From contig NC_053123.1 of assembly GCF_010015445.1 (NCBI RefSeq), forward strand, positions 6,570,434 to 6,634,433: DNA of 64,000 nt. Reading direction: 5' to 3'. Below the pieces are notes generated by a model. It did not search any database and was not told where the DNA came from. It saw only the letters and a program-made list of their open reading frames with translations. The DNA is from Perca fluviatilis. Lineage: Eukaryota; Chordata; Actinopteri; Perciformes; Percidae. Numbering within the stretch: the first letter of the stretch is position 1; every line of letters starts with the position of its first letter. The position numbers and the translations under genes were made by a program. Positions 47,810 through 59,606 of this stretch are shown here, piece after piece.

Positions 47810-49292
47810 AATGCCATCATCAGGACACACTATACTTTTTTGATGAAATACATGTAGTATTTATATTATAGTTACACTTTTGCCTCAGCTGTACTTTGTG
47901 TTTGATGCTGCCATCATGCTAAGATATGAACATGGTAAACGTTACCTGCGAAACCGCACTGCTAATTCTTTTATTATGACCTACAAATGAAAACGACTAG
48001 TTGAGGAGGTCTAACAGTCTTCTTTTATCATCTCTGTTATGTGAAGCTCATTTTGCACGGTGCTGACTCCAAGATGACCTCATTTAATGTGGAGACCAGT
48101 GTCTTCTTGCATTACAGTATAGAAAACACATCATTTTGCTGCAAGGGGACACATCTGGGTGAAAGGTAGCTTTTATAATACTTAAGCTTTTGACAAAGAG
48201 TGTCTTTCTTGTTGAAACTGTTAAGCTTGCTTTTTAGCAAGTGTACTTTTCATGTTGCTGGTAAGGTTTTTCTGTATCAAGTTGCTTCCTACATTTGTGT
48301 TAGGCCAATAGAAGTTTCAGATTCCCTAAATATGTTGCAGACCAACAGGCTATTTTAAAGACGGTGACCTCAAATTCCAGCATCTTGACCCCAAACACAC
48401 ATGTTGAACTGTGCCAACTGTACCCTTAAGTATTTAATGAATCACATACAAAAGTTCCTTAACTAACTTTACTGCATGCAATTTGGTTTCTTCATAACCT
48501 TTTTCATTTATTGTTGTGAGAATTTGCTGTAAATTTAATGCACCACTCCACATTTAATGTTAAAAAAGGCTTCTGTTTCAATAACAAGATAATGCTGATG
48601 ACAGAGGTGAGGACAGGTAGAGACACAAGGAAACTGAAGGCCTGATTAGTGACTGCAGCAACTAACCTATAGGGTGTCCTGTGCATGTTTTGTACACATG
48701 CACATACATTGGTTTCTAACCCATCACTTCTGTTGGTCTCTCAGGGAGGAATGAGCTGGAACAGCTTTGATTCAGTACAAAAAACAATTGTGGGTGGTCC
48801 CCCTCTAGAAATACACACAACAAAGACAACACATTTTTGCATACATCTTAGTTGTTTGCAGAAGAACAGCATTTATGGCCTTTATCACCTTGTCCTGCTT
48901 GAACCTAAAAGTGTAAACCACAATTATTCTGTAGCTGTTGAGAATGAGAACCTATATGCCCAGCGATTCCATACTGTATGTGACACAAACAGCGTGAAGG
49001 AAGTGAGATGACACTTGAGACCCAACAATCTCTCAGGGTATCCATGTCTGCACCTTTTTAACTCCAGGCTATTTCTGAACCCATTTACGCCAAGTGGTGC
49101 TATTTAAGGGCAACTGAGGGACTGGTGTGCTTTGTGTACGTGTGCAAAGGAAAGGGGTGTGTGTTACGGAAAACATTGTCAATGTTATGTATATACATAT
49201 ATAAATGGGACCATAATTTACAAAATAAACATCATGCTGTATTGAACAAGAGTTAAAACTAGTGATGAATATCATAAACTCATTCTGAAAAT
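47810..49292. other. No assignable feature
   Basis: The 108-residue open frame at 48685-49011 has no recognised motif. Nothing else recognised. Confidence 0.45.
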
Positions 49293-49470
49293 GTTTAAAT
49301 CAATTGAGGAGTAGGGTTATTTTCCCATAGACTGCTATATAAACGAAGTTAGTTTTACAACCGGTGAAGTCACCCCTTGCTGGAAATTAGATACAATGCA
49401 GGTTTGAAGCACTTCCGCAATGGCTTCACTTTTCAGACCCTTCAGAGGAACTTCGTCCATTATTTTTTAC
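49293..49470. repeat. Interspersed repeat fragment
   Basis: GTGAAGTCACCCCTTGCTGG, AATGCAGGTTTGAAGCACTT and CTTCACTTTTCAGACCC are landmark words of a fish repeat. Limits are approximate. Confidence 0.45.
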
Positions 49471-50536
49471 TGTTTGTGTCTCCCCTGTCCCAAAAAAAAA
49501 ATCTAAAGTTAATTTTACTGTTTTAAGACTTCACGGTCATCGGCACAATTGACATTTTGGAAATATTCATGAACCATGACGCAACGTCTTGGTTGGAGAA
49601 TGGTCATTCAACGTCTCAAAGATTGCTGGGTTCTTGTATGAACACGGTCTATGAATAGTCCCAATGACCTCTCCCTCAACTAATTACACAAGCATTTAGT
49701 ATTATATATTTAGTGTATACTAGTGAATATTATAATTTGTATCAGTGTTTTTTAGTTACAATGGTCTTTAAACGGATCACAAACAGAAGGTTGTACATTG
49801 ACCAAAAGGTCTCAACGTCTTTAGTGCAATTCTCAATTCCCAGCAATGTGATATCCAGCCTCAGTCTTGATACTGTACAGCCTGAAATAAATTTAAATCC
49901 AACCCCTTATCTTTACTACAGAGGAGATTTTTGACATGATTGGAAGCCCTTGTAAATACACAAGACAAGCATGCATGTTAATAGCCTGCTGTTAAAACAA
50001 ATACTGTTGAGCTGGCCTCTTGCCTGGGTAACAGATACCCCTTTTTTACCGCTGGGATGCATTCGCTGTCTGTCTGCCGGGGGTTCACGTTTCGAAAGCT
50101 TGGCAGTGCAGTGGCATGTGAAAAATGTCCCCCATGTAGGGACGCAGGAGAAAAGTAGAACAATAGGGCACGCTAATGTATTCTGATGTTTGCTGCCACA
50201 AATCAGTGTGTGACAGAATAATTTTATTAATGGGTAGAATGATGGGTTTCTATAACTTTTATTTTAACTGATTGACTGAACTTATTTGACAAGGATTTTC
50301 TGATCAAGTTCTAAATGCAGTAAGGTATTTGTTATCTCAATTCTCACAACTTTACCTATAATTAAAGGGAGGCTCCACTGATCCTACACATCAAAGTCAG
50401 TTTACAGGTGTTGGGGATTACTATTGCAAGTGTGAACAAAAGTGTGTAAAACCTTTTGTATCTGCAGAGGGAAGTGCACTTAGTCGGAAAAATTGCCTTA
50501 ATGGATCACTTGAGGAGGATTTTGGTACTGTCCAGA
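49471..50536. other. No assignable feature
   Basis: Nothing recognised. Confidence 0.45.
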
Positions 50537-50538
50537 TA

Positions 50539-52115
50539 CAGTTGGGAGAACAAGTATTTGATACACTGCCATTTTTGCAGGTTTTCCCACTTACAAAGCA
50601 TGTAGAAGTCTGTAATTTTTATCATAGGTACTCTTCAACTGTGAGTGACAGAATCTAAAACAAAAATCCAGAAAATCACATTGTATGATTTTTAAGTAAT
50701 TTGCTTTTTGTTGCATGAAATAAGTATTTGATACATCAGAAAAGCAGAACTTAATATTTGGTACAGAAACCTTTGTTTGCAATTACAGAGATCATACGTT
50801 TCCTGTAGTTCTTGACCAGGTTTGCACACACTGCAGCAGGGATTTTGGCCCACAGACCTCCAGATCCTTCAGGTTTTGGGGCTGTCGCTGGGCAATACGG
50901 ACTTTCAGCTCCCTCCAAAGATTTTCTATTGGGTTCAGGTCTGCAGACTGGCTAGGCCACTCCAGGACCTTGAGATGCTTCTTACGGAGCCACTCCTTAG
51001 TTGCCCTGGCTGTGTGTTTCGGGTCGTTGTCATGCTGGAAGACCCAGCCACGACCCATCTTCAATGCTCTTACTGAGGGAAGGAGGTTGTTGGCCAAGAT
51101 CTCGCGATACATGGCCCCATCCATCCTCCCCTCAATACGGTGCAGTCGTCTTGTCCCCTTTGCAGAAAAGCATCCCTAAAGACTGATGTTTCCACCTCCA
51201 TGCTTTACGGTTGGGATGGTGTTCTTGGGGTTGTACTCATCCTTCTTCTTCCTCCAAACACGGTTTGGACCAAAAAGCTCTATTTTTGTCTCATCAGACC
51301 ACATGACCTTCTCCCATTCCTCCTCTGGATCATCCAGATGGTCATTGGCAAACTTCGGACGGGCCTGGACATGTGCTGGCTTGAGCAGGGGGACCTTGCG
51401 TGTGCTGCAGGATTTTAATCCGTGACGGCGTAGTGTGTTACTAATGGTTTTCTTTGAGACTGTGGTCCAAGCTCTCTTCAGGTCATTGACCAGGTCCCGC
51501 CGTGTAGTTCTGGGCTGATCCCTCTCCTTCCTCATGATCACTGATGCCCCACGAGGTGAGATCTTGCATGGTGCACCGGACCGAGGGAGATTGACCGTCA
51601 TCTTGAACTTCTTCCATTTTCTAATAATTGCGCCAACAGTTGTTGCCTTCTCACCAAGGTGCTTGCCTATTGTCCTGTAGCCCATCCCAGCCTTGTGCAG
51701 GTCTACAATTTTATACCTGATGTCCTTGCACAGCTCTCTGGTCTTGGCCATTGTGGAGAGATTGGAGTCTGTTTGAGTGTGTGGACAGGTGTCTTTTATA
51801 CAGGTAACCAGTTCAAACAGGTGGCGTTAATACAGTTAATGAGTGGAGAACAGGAGGGCTTCTTAAAGAAAAACTAACAGGTCTGTGAGAGCCGGAATTC
51901 TTACTGGTTGGTAGGTGATCAAATACTTATGTCGTGCAATAAAATGCAAATTAATTTCTTTAAAATGATACAATGTGATTTTCTAGATTTTTGTTTTAGA
52001 TTCTGTCTCTCACAATTGAAGTGTACCTATGATAAAAATTACAGACCTTTACATGCTTTGTAAGTAGGAAAACCTGCAAAATCGGCAATGTATCAAATAC
52101 TTGTTCTCCCCACTG
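50539..52115 (-). mobile_element. Tc1/mariner-family transposon (copy B), second family
   Basis: This 1,577-bp element is flanked by TA (50537-50538, 52116-52117). Its inverted repeats of about 200 bases begin CAGTTGGGAGAACAAG on the left and CAGTGGGGAGAACAAG on the right. Each has an inner direct repeat built on AAGTATTTGAT (at 50731 on the left; as ATCAAATACTT at 51919 on the right). The ends and transposase differ clearly from copy A, so it is a separate family. The transposase gene on the minus strand is broken at two places. Confidence 0.93.
50751..51751 (-). pseudogene. Tc1 transposase, DD34E type, nonsense codon plus frameshift
   Basis: From the ATG at 51751, 191 codons are open ([10 protein letters not shown], helix-turn-helix, HGGGNISL). 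TAG then stands at codon 192, where copy A has Trp (IMVW). The same frame continues as [17 protein letters not shown] into MDGAMYRE at codon 210. Catalytic residues are D153 (WSDETK), D241 (DNDPKH) and E276 (NPIENLW), again spaced 34 apart. A frame change at about 50850-50870 follows NLKDLEVCG, and the expected C terminus and its TAA at 50751-50753 lie in another frame. The total of 1,001 bases is not a multiple of three; about 10 bases seem lost. The GRPR-like box is poor here (SGAPCK). Confidence 0.9.
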
Positions 52116-52117
52116 TA

Positions 52118-52729
52118 TGTATTTAGGGTAGTACTTTTTTATCAGCAGTGAGGCAAGCACACAGTTCACATGAGGTGTAAGAGTGTTTGTCATTCACTTT
52201 CCCCCATAGGCCAGTGCTAATCCTGCTGCCGTTTTATGATCCACCAAGTGCGTCAAACTGTTTCCATTCCAAACGGATCCTCCAGCTACCTTTCCTCTGA
52301 ACTACACATACCACACATCCCAAGCTCCTTGGGCCAAAGCCAGCTACCCAAGGCCTATCCAAGACGTAAAGGCAGGGGTGTCAACTAAGTCCAAATATCA
52401 TAATCGGATAAATAATAATTGGATAGGACAACTGACAGGCGAGCAGTTGAATGTGACCCAAAAACGTACGTCCTTTCATTGAATAAAATTAACTGAGTAG
52501 GGTCTGGATGCTCTGATTGGATAAACTCTACACACTCCGATCTGGTATCAATTAAAGGTTGAGCCAACTTATTTCCCAATGAATCATCAAATAGAACCAA
52601 ATCAAATATGCCCATTTCTCCTCATATTTGATCCATTACCGCTGGAGAAAGACACAAATGGTGCGTAGATTTAAGAGCTGATGGCAGGATCATATCAAAC
52701 TAATCGACTCACTTGTGTAACAGCATACA

Positions 52730-52731
<2 letters not shown>
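52118..52731. other. No assignable feature
   Basis: Nothing recognised. Confidence 0.45.

Positions 52732-52803
<72 letters not shown>
52732..52803 (+). repeat. (TG)n microsatellite, about 72 bp
   Basis: An uninterrupted TG run. The Val-Cys frame over it is an artefact. Confidence 0.98.
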
Positions 52804-52805
<2 letters not shown>

Positions 52806-53082
52806 AAACTTGCTTAGATACTTAGTGTATTGTATTATTCACGTTTCTCTCCCCATAGATGGACTTAGAATTCTAAAGCCAATAAGTACAATATCTTGAA
52901 AGGTCAAGGTTTATTTAAATTGTCATCCCATTGTATACAATCATAAATTCTAATTATACTGTGTTAAATGTATGGCAAAATATATTGACATGGGAAACCC
53001 AAATATTCAAAAACAAACCCTTTACACTCGTGACCTCTAGTGGCTTGGTAGAGGAATCGCAGCAGTCTGCATTTAATGGCCA

Positions 53083-53850
53083 GTTCATGACACCTGGGAA
53101 TATCAGGGACCGCTCTCTTAATACATCCATGGGACCACCCCAGTGATAACGTTGTTTTTCCGGCTGTGTGTGTAATGCTGTGTTCATCGGAAAAACATTT
53201 TTCCAAGTGAAAATGTCATCATTCACGTCACTTCCTGTGGGAAACGGGCTAGATTTTGCTAACTGAGTTTACCAGTTGGTGACGCGTTGTTGACCACTGA
53301 CGTTTGATGTAAGCGACTTTGGTTCACTGTACATATTTCAATGACAAACTGTTTATTGTGGACAAACGCCTCTGCCAAGAAACATACACAGACATAACAT
53401 GTTTCAAATTATTCATAAATAGGCCCATGTATAAAAAAACAACACCCGTGTCCTTTCCCGTTCGTTGTCCTGCAGATAACACAAACACACACCTGTCCAT
53501 GTGCTGTTTCTATGCTCATATAAGAAAACAGCAGCAAATCTTTTGTTATTGTGCCCTCCATGTTTTCACACACCTGATGCTCTAGGCTACGGCCAACCGT
53601 TGGTGGCAGTCATACAAGTTGTTATGCCAAACGCCAATATAACAGAAGAAGAACATGCATCCCGACCATGTGAACGCTGGCAGTCGGAAAAACAACGTAA
53701 TCATGGGGACGATCCCTGTTATTCCCAGGTGGCATGAACGCAGCAAAAATCTAGCCCCAGTTTCCCACCTCTGATTCCCACATGAATTGACGTGAATGAT
53801 GATGTTTTCACTGGGGAAAAATGTTTTTCCGATGCCCATGAATGCACGGT
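53083..53850 (-). mobile_element. Non-autonomous DNA element X, copy 2, with extra tail
   Basis: The core 53083-53739 has both terminal inverted repeats, about 30 bases with 27 matching: GTTCATGACACCTGGGAATA on the left and the inverse ending GGTGGCATGAAC on the right. Its body is the reverse complement of 10464-11035. Directly to the right, 53740-53850 carries a second partial copy of the element's other end (AAATCTAGCCCCAGTTTCCC), in the direct orientation relative to copy 1. This suggests a compound or rearranged insertion. No target duplication was found. Confidence 0.7.
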
Positions 53851-53879
53851 AACAACATAATGTAGAATTAATAGATGAG

Positions 53880-54950
53880 GCCCCTATGATTATTGTTCCT
53901 TTATTGCAATATTTGATGATGATATCACAGGAGTCATAAAAAAAACTGAAAAAGAAAAAAATTGCATGGAGAAAGACATATAAGCAAGCAAACGTGTATG
54001 TAACACATGCAAATAACACATACTTAGTAAGCATAGTTCTTCTAAACTACCAGATGTAATGGCATGAAGCAACACTTAATTAACATCCCCAGAAAAAAAC
54101 AGTAAATGCAAAAAATATTGGAGACACAGGTGGTGGGGGAAGAGAGCTTGCTGAAGATATGGTAATGGATGATGATGGAATGTGGAGCAGGGCTTGTGAT
54201 GAGTAGAGTTGGAGGAACCCTGGGCCCTGGATGTAATGGAGACTGGCCACCATGTTTCTTGGCCTGTTCAGTGAAGAGAGGCTAACAAGAGTAAAGTATT
54301 CATCTGATTTGGACGAGGTTAATTTCTCTTTCCACTATCTGGCTCTCTGTTCTAAACTATAGAGGTGTACAAAAAGACATCCTTGAATTTGTTCCACTCT
54401 GGATAATTAGTAAAACTCTCCACAAAATAAATCAATGAGTATTTTGTTTTCTGCCGTGTATGTGTACCTGAGAGTAGAGCAGTGTCTTGTCTACTCTGCC
54501 TGAGAGTGGAAAGCAGTGTTAGGATTTGCTGAAATGTCCAGACAGAATATATATGCAGAATAACGGTCAATATGGAACAGAAGTTGGTCAAATGTTACCC
54601 GAACGTACCTTTGCTGGTTTCACAGTCACTGAGAAATCTATATCACCATCAATCTCAACATTAGATATTTTATCAGTACACATCACATTGCTGCGATGTG
54701 CAGAGCAATCTGCCTGTGCATCTTCTCCACCAGCTTTTCCTAAAAGAAGAATAAAAGAAAAAATTAGCTCAATTCAAATATTGCCTTCTTGTATTGAAAC
54801 GTGTTGAGGAATATTACCGCTTACCACTCGGACCGCTTCCTGGATAACTCACTGTTTCAACCGCCATGTTGAGGTTTTTTCCTTTTAAATTATTGATATT
54901 TCTGTCAGTAACAACACTGTTACTATTGGCGACTATTTGTGTCCGTGGGC
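53880..54950 (-). CDS. Candidate host gene 5' end, two well-supported exons and a possible third
   Basis: Exon 1 (54950-54825) follows a TTTACAG acceptor and ends at GTAAGC. It holds an ATG at 54867-54865 in a strong Kozak setting (AACATGG). Exon 2 (54739-54609) follows the pyrimidine-rich TTCTTCTTTTAG and ends at GTACGT. Exon 1 leaves one base and exon 2 supplies two, so the frame joins exactly and stays open: MAVETVSYPGSGPSG, then KAGGEDAQADCS to SVTVKPAK. Exon 1 has its own acceptor, so an upstream non-coding exon is expected beyond 54950. A possible last exon starts at 54263 after CTGAACAG (AKKHGGQSPLHPG), stops at 54044-54042, and AATAAA follows at 53905-53900. Its C-terminal end is hydrophobic and intron-like, so it is doubtful. 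The protein is hydrophilic and not recognised. Confidence 0.5.
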
Positions 54951-55124
54951 CTGTAAATATGAATAACAGTCATCCTTCAGAAACGTATGAACAATGTATA
55001 GAAAAGAGAAACTTGAACCTGTGACTTGATTTAAACCGGATTCATGTTGAGGTCCACTTCTAGTATCTACGGTGCAGATAGCAGCTGTATACTACTATTT
55101 TACAGGCTGAAGTTTAGTTTCAGT

Positions 55125-55440
55125 CTAAAGGCTCTGACACACCAACCCGAAATAAAGGCAGTCGGACTGATCAGTCGGCTCCCCTCTCCCCGAGTTGGTC
55201 AAAAAAGTGCCTCAGAACACACCGAAGTGTGACTTGACTTGAGCGTACTCTCTGCGCATGCGCGAGACGTAATACGTCTCCATAACATCTCTCTAGACCT
55301 AGTAAACACAGACAGGGGCGGACTGGGACAAAAATTCAGCCCTGGCACTGTAGCCACACCAGCCCACATCACCACGCCCATGCAGCACCACCCACGGACA
55401 CGTGCATTCACTAATTATAATTATTTATTCTTTTTCATTT
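55125..55440. mobile_element. Ends of two hAT-like elements
   Basis: GGCTCTGACACACCAACCCG at about 55130 and CAGGGGCGGACTGGGAC at about 55314 are two different hAT-style termini that I recognise from fish elements. Each lacks a visible partner end, so these are fragments or nested insertions. Confidence 0.45.
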
Positions 55441-55454
55441 AATTTTAAAGTGGA

Positions 55455-55592
55455 TAGATATGAGAGGGGGAGAGAGATGGGGGATGACACACAGCAAAGG
55501 GCAGCAGGTTGGATTTGAAACCTGCGCCGCTGCAGGACTCAGCCAACATGGGGCGAATGCTCTTACTGGGTGAGCTAGAGGCCACCCCATGC
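55455..55592 (-). mobile_element. tRNA-derived SINE, minus orientation
   Basis: On the minus strand GTGGCCTCTAGCTCACCCAG opens the unit, with a box-A-like TAGCTCACCCAGTAAGAGC. Then comes a box-B-like GGTTTCAAATCC with one extra T, then CTGCTGCCCTTTGCTG and CTCTCTCCC. The inserted base in box B would weaken pol III binding. It shares the TTTGCTG(C/T)(A/G)TGTCAT body with the SINE at 13464-13645, so the two are relatives. Confidence 0.7.
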
Positions 55593-56507
55593 ATTTACTA
55601 ATTACATTTGTGTACAGATGGTAAAACGCAGTAAGCAGTACCTTAAGTAACATATTTTTAAACATTTAATGTAAGTAACTGGCAGACAATGCTTACTACT
55701 TTTTAAAGAGCATACGTTTATAACAAATTTACACATAGGCCTACTGCCTGTTTATGCTGTTTGTATACTGTCATTCTCTACAGTATGTTCTTTGTTGTCA
55801 CTGTCCCTTCGATTGTCCGTGTTTCTCTCTGTTGACACTGAACATATGTTCTGTCTGGTTCTCCATCTTTTCATATGTTTTAACTCTAATTCTGCAATTT
55901 AAATGTTTTTATAGCTGTGATTATACTTCATGGTTTTTCCTTGCTCAGAATTGGCCTTTGGGGGAACACATAATGTTTTGAGCATAAAAGACTTAAATTC
56001 CTGCATTCTGATACATTTTTAGGCACCAATTTATGGTAAAAAGTCTATATTTATGGCAAGGAAATCACAATTCTGGTGACAGGTAACAATTCAAAATACA
56101 AAATATAATTGAATATTATTATATTCAGTAGTCCAGTAACGGGGCTTTCGCATCTGGGACATGGGCCGGATACGACAATGCTTAAAAATTGCTTTAAAAT
56201 AGCATGCACGGGGCTTAATGGTAACTTTTTTTCCCCCCAAGGAGCACGTTTTGCTCCCAAGTTGAAAAATGTAGGATTGACTTACATAGGCTACTGCTTT
56301 TACTGCTAAATTGTACAATAACACAATCATGTTATGGATACAAAACGTTGTGAAGTGTAATGTTTTCTACATTCTATTGATCAGAAATTATCAGTGATGT
56401 CGAATATAGCCTACAGTGTAAAGGACCACCACATTTCATACATACATACATGAGCACCGCGTATTAATTGCAGAGTTTAACCTACATAGTGTAAAACGTG
56501 ACACTAC
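55593..56507. other. No assignable feature
   Basis: The overlapping open frames at 56051-56330 show no motif. Nothing recognised. Confidence 0.45.
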
Positions 56508-56744
56508 ATGAATGGGGCACAGCAGACAGACGGAGCAGAACAACGCTGCTTGTTCAGGGTTTTCATTGTAACGCTCGGAGTGATTGCCGTCGCCTTAACA
56601 CAGTACTTAGTCTGGGGAGGACTGAGCGGGACAGAATCTAGGTCCCCCACACTCAATACTTATGGCCTCAGTGTCCAAATAAATGAGCAGGTTGTCCACC
56701 GTTTAGCAGCCTGGACTAGCATCAGCTTCTTAGGAAAAGTATAG
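56508..56744 (+). CDS. Unsupported 78-codon frame with one hydrophobic segment
   Basis: The frame starts at an ATG and encodes a polar N-terminal part (MNGAQQTDGAEQRCLFR). A hydrophobic stretch, VFIVTLGVIAVALTQYLVW, follows at about residues 18-36 and could be a type II membrane anchor. The remainder is unremarkable. Either the frame ends at 56744, or splicing near GTATAG would extend it. No family is recognised and there is no second exon. Upstream promoter elements are not obvious. It could be chance. Confidence 0.2.
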   Translation: MNGAQQTDGAEQRCLFRVFIVTLGVIAVALTQYLVWGGLSGTESRSPTLNTYGLSVQINEQVVHRLAAWTSISFLGKV

Positions 56745-58194
56745 CAGGCTTCAGATCATATGGTGGCCCTCTGAAGTGTATGCAGTGTATATAGGAAAAG
56801 CTGAGTTAGCCCGACACTGCCCCTGCTTTACGTAAACCTAGCTAAACAGGCGGGGCACCCTACCCCCAGGTAAGTAATATATATGAATATAGGGTGATGA
56901 AACATGAAATAAAATACCTTGTATGCCCTTAGAAATAAACACCTTTGTTTACTGTATGGGTTCATGGTTAACAATCATTAATGAACACAACCCTTTTCAA
57001 AGATAATATACATTATACGAAACAAGCATGCTATAGCGTTCAGTGACTATGTTCAGACAACTTAAGACCACAAAGTTAACCTTTTACACAGGCCAAAACT
57101 CTCCTCAAAAATATGATTACCTCATGACAGGCATATAACATGAAACCATTGTCATTGTTAAATTCAACAGTGGTTAAACACAAAAAAAAACTTTCCAGTG
57201 TGGGTGTTGTCAGTATGAATGAGTTGACAGTTTCTGTCTTTTTTTCCTCAGTCTTCAGCAATATGAGGGCGTGTGTATATGTTGTGTATATGCGCCGCTG
57301 TTCAGTTCACTAGGCGCTGGTGTGGTGTATGTGTGAGTGCATAAGCGCAGCGTCAGTTAGTCCAGTTCACAGTTCGGCTCTGACGGCGAACAGTATCTTG
57401 TGTTGTCAGTGTTTATAGCGAAGTGTGGTGCAGATTACCCACAAACAGCAGGGATCGCACTTGAAGGTAGTCTGAGGGCTGGCAGGGTAAACTTCCTAAG
57501 GAACTAGTCGCACCAGCGGAGGAAAAGCCGCCGTTTCCCTCTGCATGCAGGATGGCCCACAGCTACAAACTTGAAATTGCGTCTTCCCACGCAGTTCACA
57601 CACTGAGCGGGGGAGGGGTGGTGGTAACGTTCCTGCCCGGCACTCCTCAATCTCCACGAAGTTCAAACTATCTCTTACTAAACAAAACTCTTGTAAAGCT
57701 AACTTTAGCACTTCTAGCTACCTAAACGATATGAACTAGTGATGGGCATTAATATTTTTTTGACAGTTTTCAGTGGTTATGAGGAGCAATATGAGAGAGG
57801 AATTTGGTAATCATTGATAATTTTTTTAGGTACCTAAACCACGTTAAGCTTTGTCCGCCATAGGCACTAATGAAGAAGAAACTATAATGTCAGATGACTT
57901 CTATAATCGTTGGATTTCGTTTTAGGTTTAACTCCCACATTACACATCGCACATTAGAAAACCTTACATCCACGTGTTCCGTGAATCAAGCTGAATCACA
58001 TGATATAGGCCACGCCCATTTCTGCTTAAAATCTTTTTTGCAATATTGCGCAATGCGCAAAACCAACTTTTTCGAACTCGTCCTAGGTCGTGCAACGGAT
58101 CAGCACAAAACCTGGTAGGTATCATCTCCAGATGGACCCGACCAAAAGTTACTCAAAGAATTTTGCTACGTTAAAGTATGCGCATTTGACGACC
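56745..58194. other. No assignable feature; possible promoter-like region
   Basis: 57290-57620 is richer in CpG than its surroundings (for example CTGACGGCGAACAG and CCGCTCAGTG on the minus strand). It could be a first exon or promoter for the minus-strand gene at 53880-54950, but no direct link is visible. Confidence 0.25.
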
Positions 58195-58420
58195 AAACAA
58201 ATTTTCCTAGCTAGCAAATTTGGCAAAGATCGGCCATAAGGGGGCGCTATAATCAATTTGTTTTGGCCAATAACTCAATGCATTTTAATGGGAAATTTGC
58301 AATTGCAATATCTCTGCCACAGTAAAGGCTATCGACACGAAACTTGTGATGCTAGTACGGCATGCCGCTCTGAGGCGCTGTACCAAATTTGGCAAAGATC
58401 GGCCATTAGGGGACGCTATA
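58195..58420 (+). repeat. Two diverged units of a 179-bp repeat
   Basis: TTTGGCAAAGATCGGCCAT followed by AGGGG(G/A)(C)GCTATAATCAA occurs at about 58218 and again at about 58388. The sequence between is a unit of an interspersed or satellite-like fish repeat (TCTCTGCCACAGTAAAGGCT). Further partial units may extend left to about 58080. Confidence 0.65.
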
Positions 58421-58639
58421 ATCAACGTAGACAAGTTTTGGCCCTTTTACTCAATCAATGTTAATCGCATATTTGCAATGGGAATGTACCACAGACCTTG
58501 CAGCTCACACTTCTCAATATTTACTGATATTTACTCTCACTTTTTCAATCCAAAATCAACACGTTTCATAGGTGTCGATACCGTGGGTGCTCGAGCACAG
58601 AAATACAGAAAATACTGAGCACCCACGTGTGCCAGACTG

Positions 58640-59220
58640 CACTGTAAACCCGAATAAGTTACCAGAACTCAAAAAAAGTGAGGCAATCAGTTGCCTCACT
58701 TTTTTTAAGTTGATTAACTTAAAAGTCAAAATTTTCCGAACTTAAAAGGTTGGTTGAATTGCTACTTGTACCTTTGATAACAGTTAAATTAAAAGTGCTC
58801 ATTTAGCTCAACTCAAATATTTGCAGTTAATATGACTTAGTTTTTGTTAAGGAACTCATATTTTCAGTTATTATGCTTACAGTTTGAGTTTCAAACCACA
58901 GGAATAAGTTACAGAACTAAAAAGTACACAACCACACAATTTTTATGTTAATAAAACTCAATGTTTATTAGTTTGTTTTGTCATTGTTAAGTACATTAGT
59001 CAAATATGTTGAGTTTGTTTCTTAAAATGTGATTCAAAACTTAAATTTTAGGCAACCGTACTCACTTACATTAAGTTTAACTACTTATATATCTTAAGTG
59101 TGAACGTCTGCTTTTGAACAGTTACATGTTAAAATGAAATAGAAAAACATTTATAAATTAAAATAAAAATAATTTTAAAATATACTTATATATATATATA
59201 TTAAATAAATAATAAATTTG
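58640..59220. mobile_element. CACTGTAAA-type element with perfect hairpin
   Basis: The left part opens CACTGTAAACCCGAATAAGT and contains a 16-bp perfect stem (58671-58686 with 58691-58706, loop TCAG) built on AGTGAGGCAA. The body is rich in AAGTT and TTAACTT words. The right end was not found. It resembles a common fish element starting ACTGTAAAA. Confidence 0.5.
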
Positions 59221-59606
59221 AGAGATTTTAAGAAGAAAAACTCAAAATTCTCTGATCCTATCCTTCCAAATGTGTTCCTGGTACTTAAACGAACACGATT
59301 TAATGGGACTTTGTCTTATTCACTTATTCCAGAGTTAGAGAAGTCCATAAATACCCTTCTCATCTCAGTGTGTGTTGTAACTCTGTCTGGGACCCACTGC
59401 TAGCCTAGCTTAGCACATGTTGTACAAATCACAACATGTAAATGGAAAATGTTGGCGTTATTTTGTCACTTATTAGAGCATAGATGGAGCCAGATACCTC
59501 CAGGATCTGTGCTAGCAGATGGGTGGGTCAGACAGAGATACCAACAGAGATGAGAAGCGATGTATGGACTTATCAACTCGGGACTGTGAATAAATAATAG
59601 TACGTA

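Noticed and set aside
48685..49011. 108-residue frame
   Set aside because: No motif, no conserved splice sites and ordinary base composition.
52681..52899. 72-residue frame with Val-Cys repeats
   Set aside because: It is a (TG)n artefact.
57496..57711. Minus-strand 71-residue frame in CpG-richer DNA
   Set aside because: It has no family motif and no splice partner. The region is better noted as a possible promoter area.
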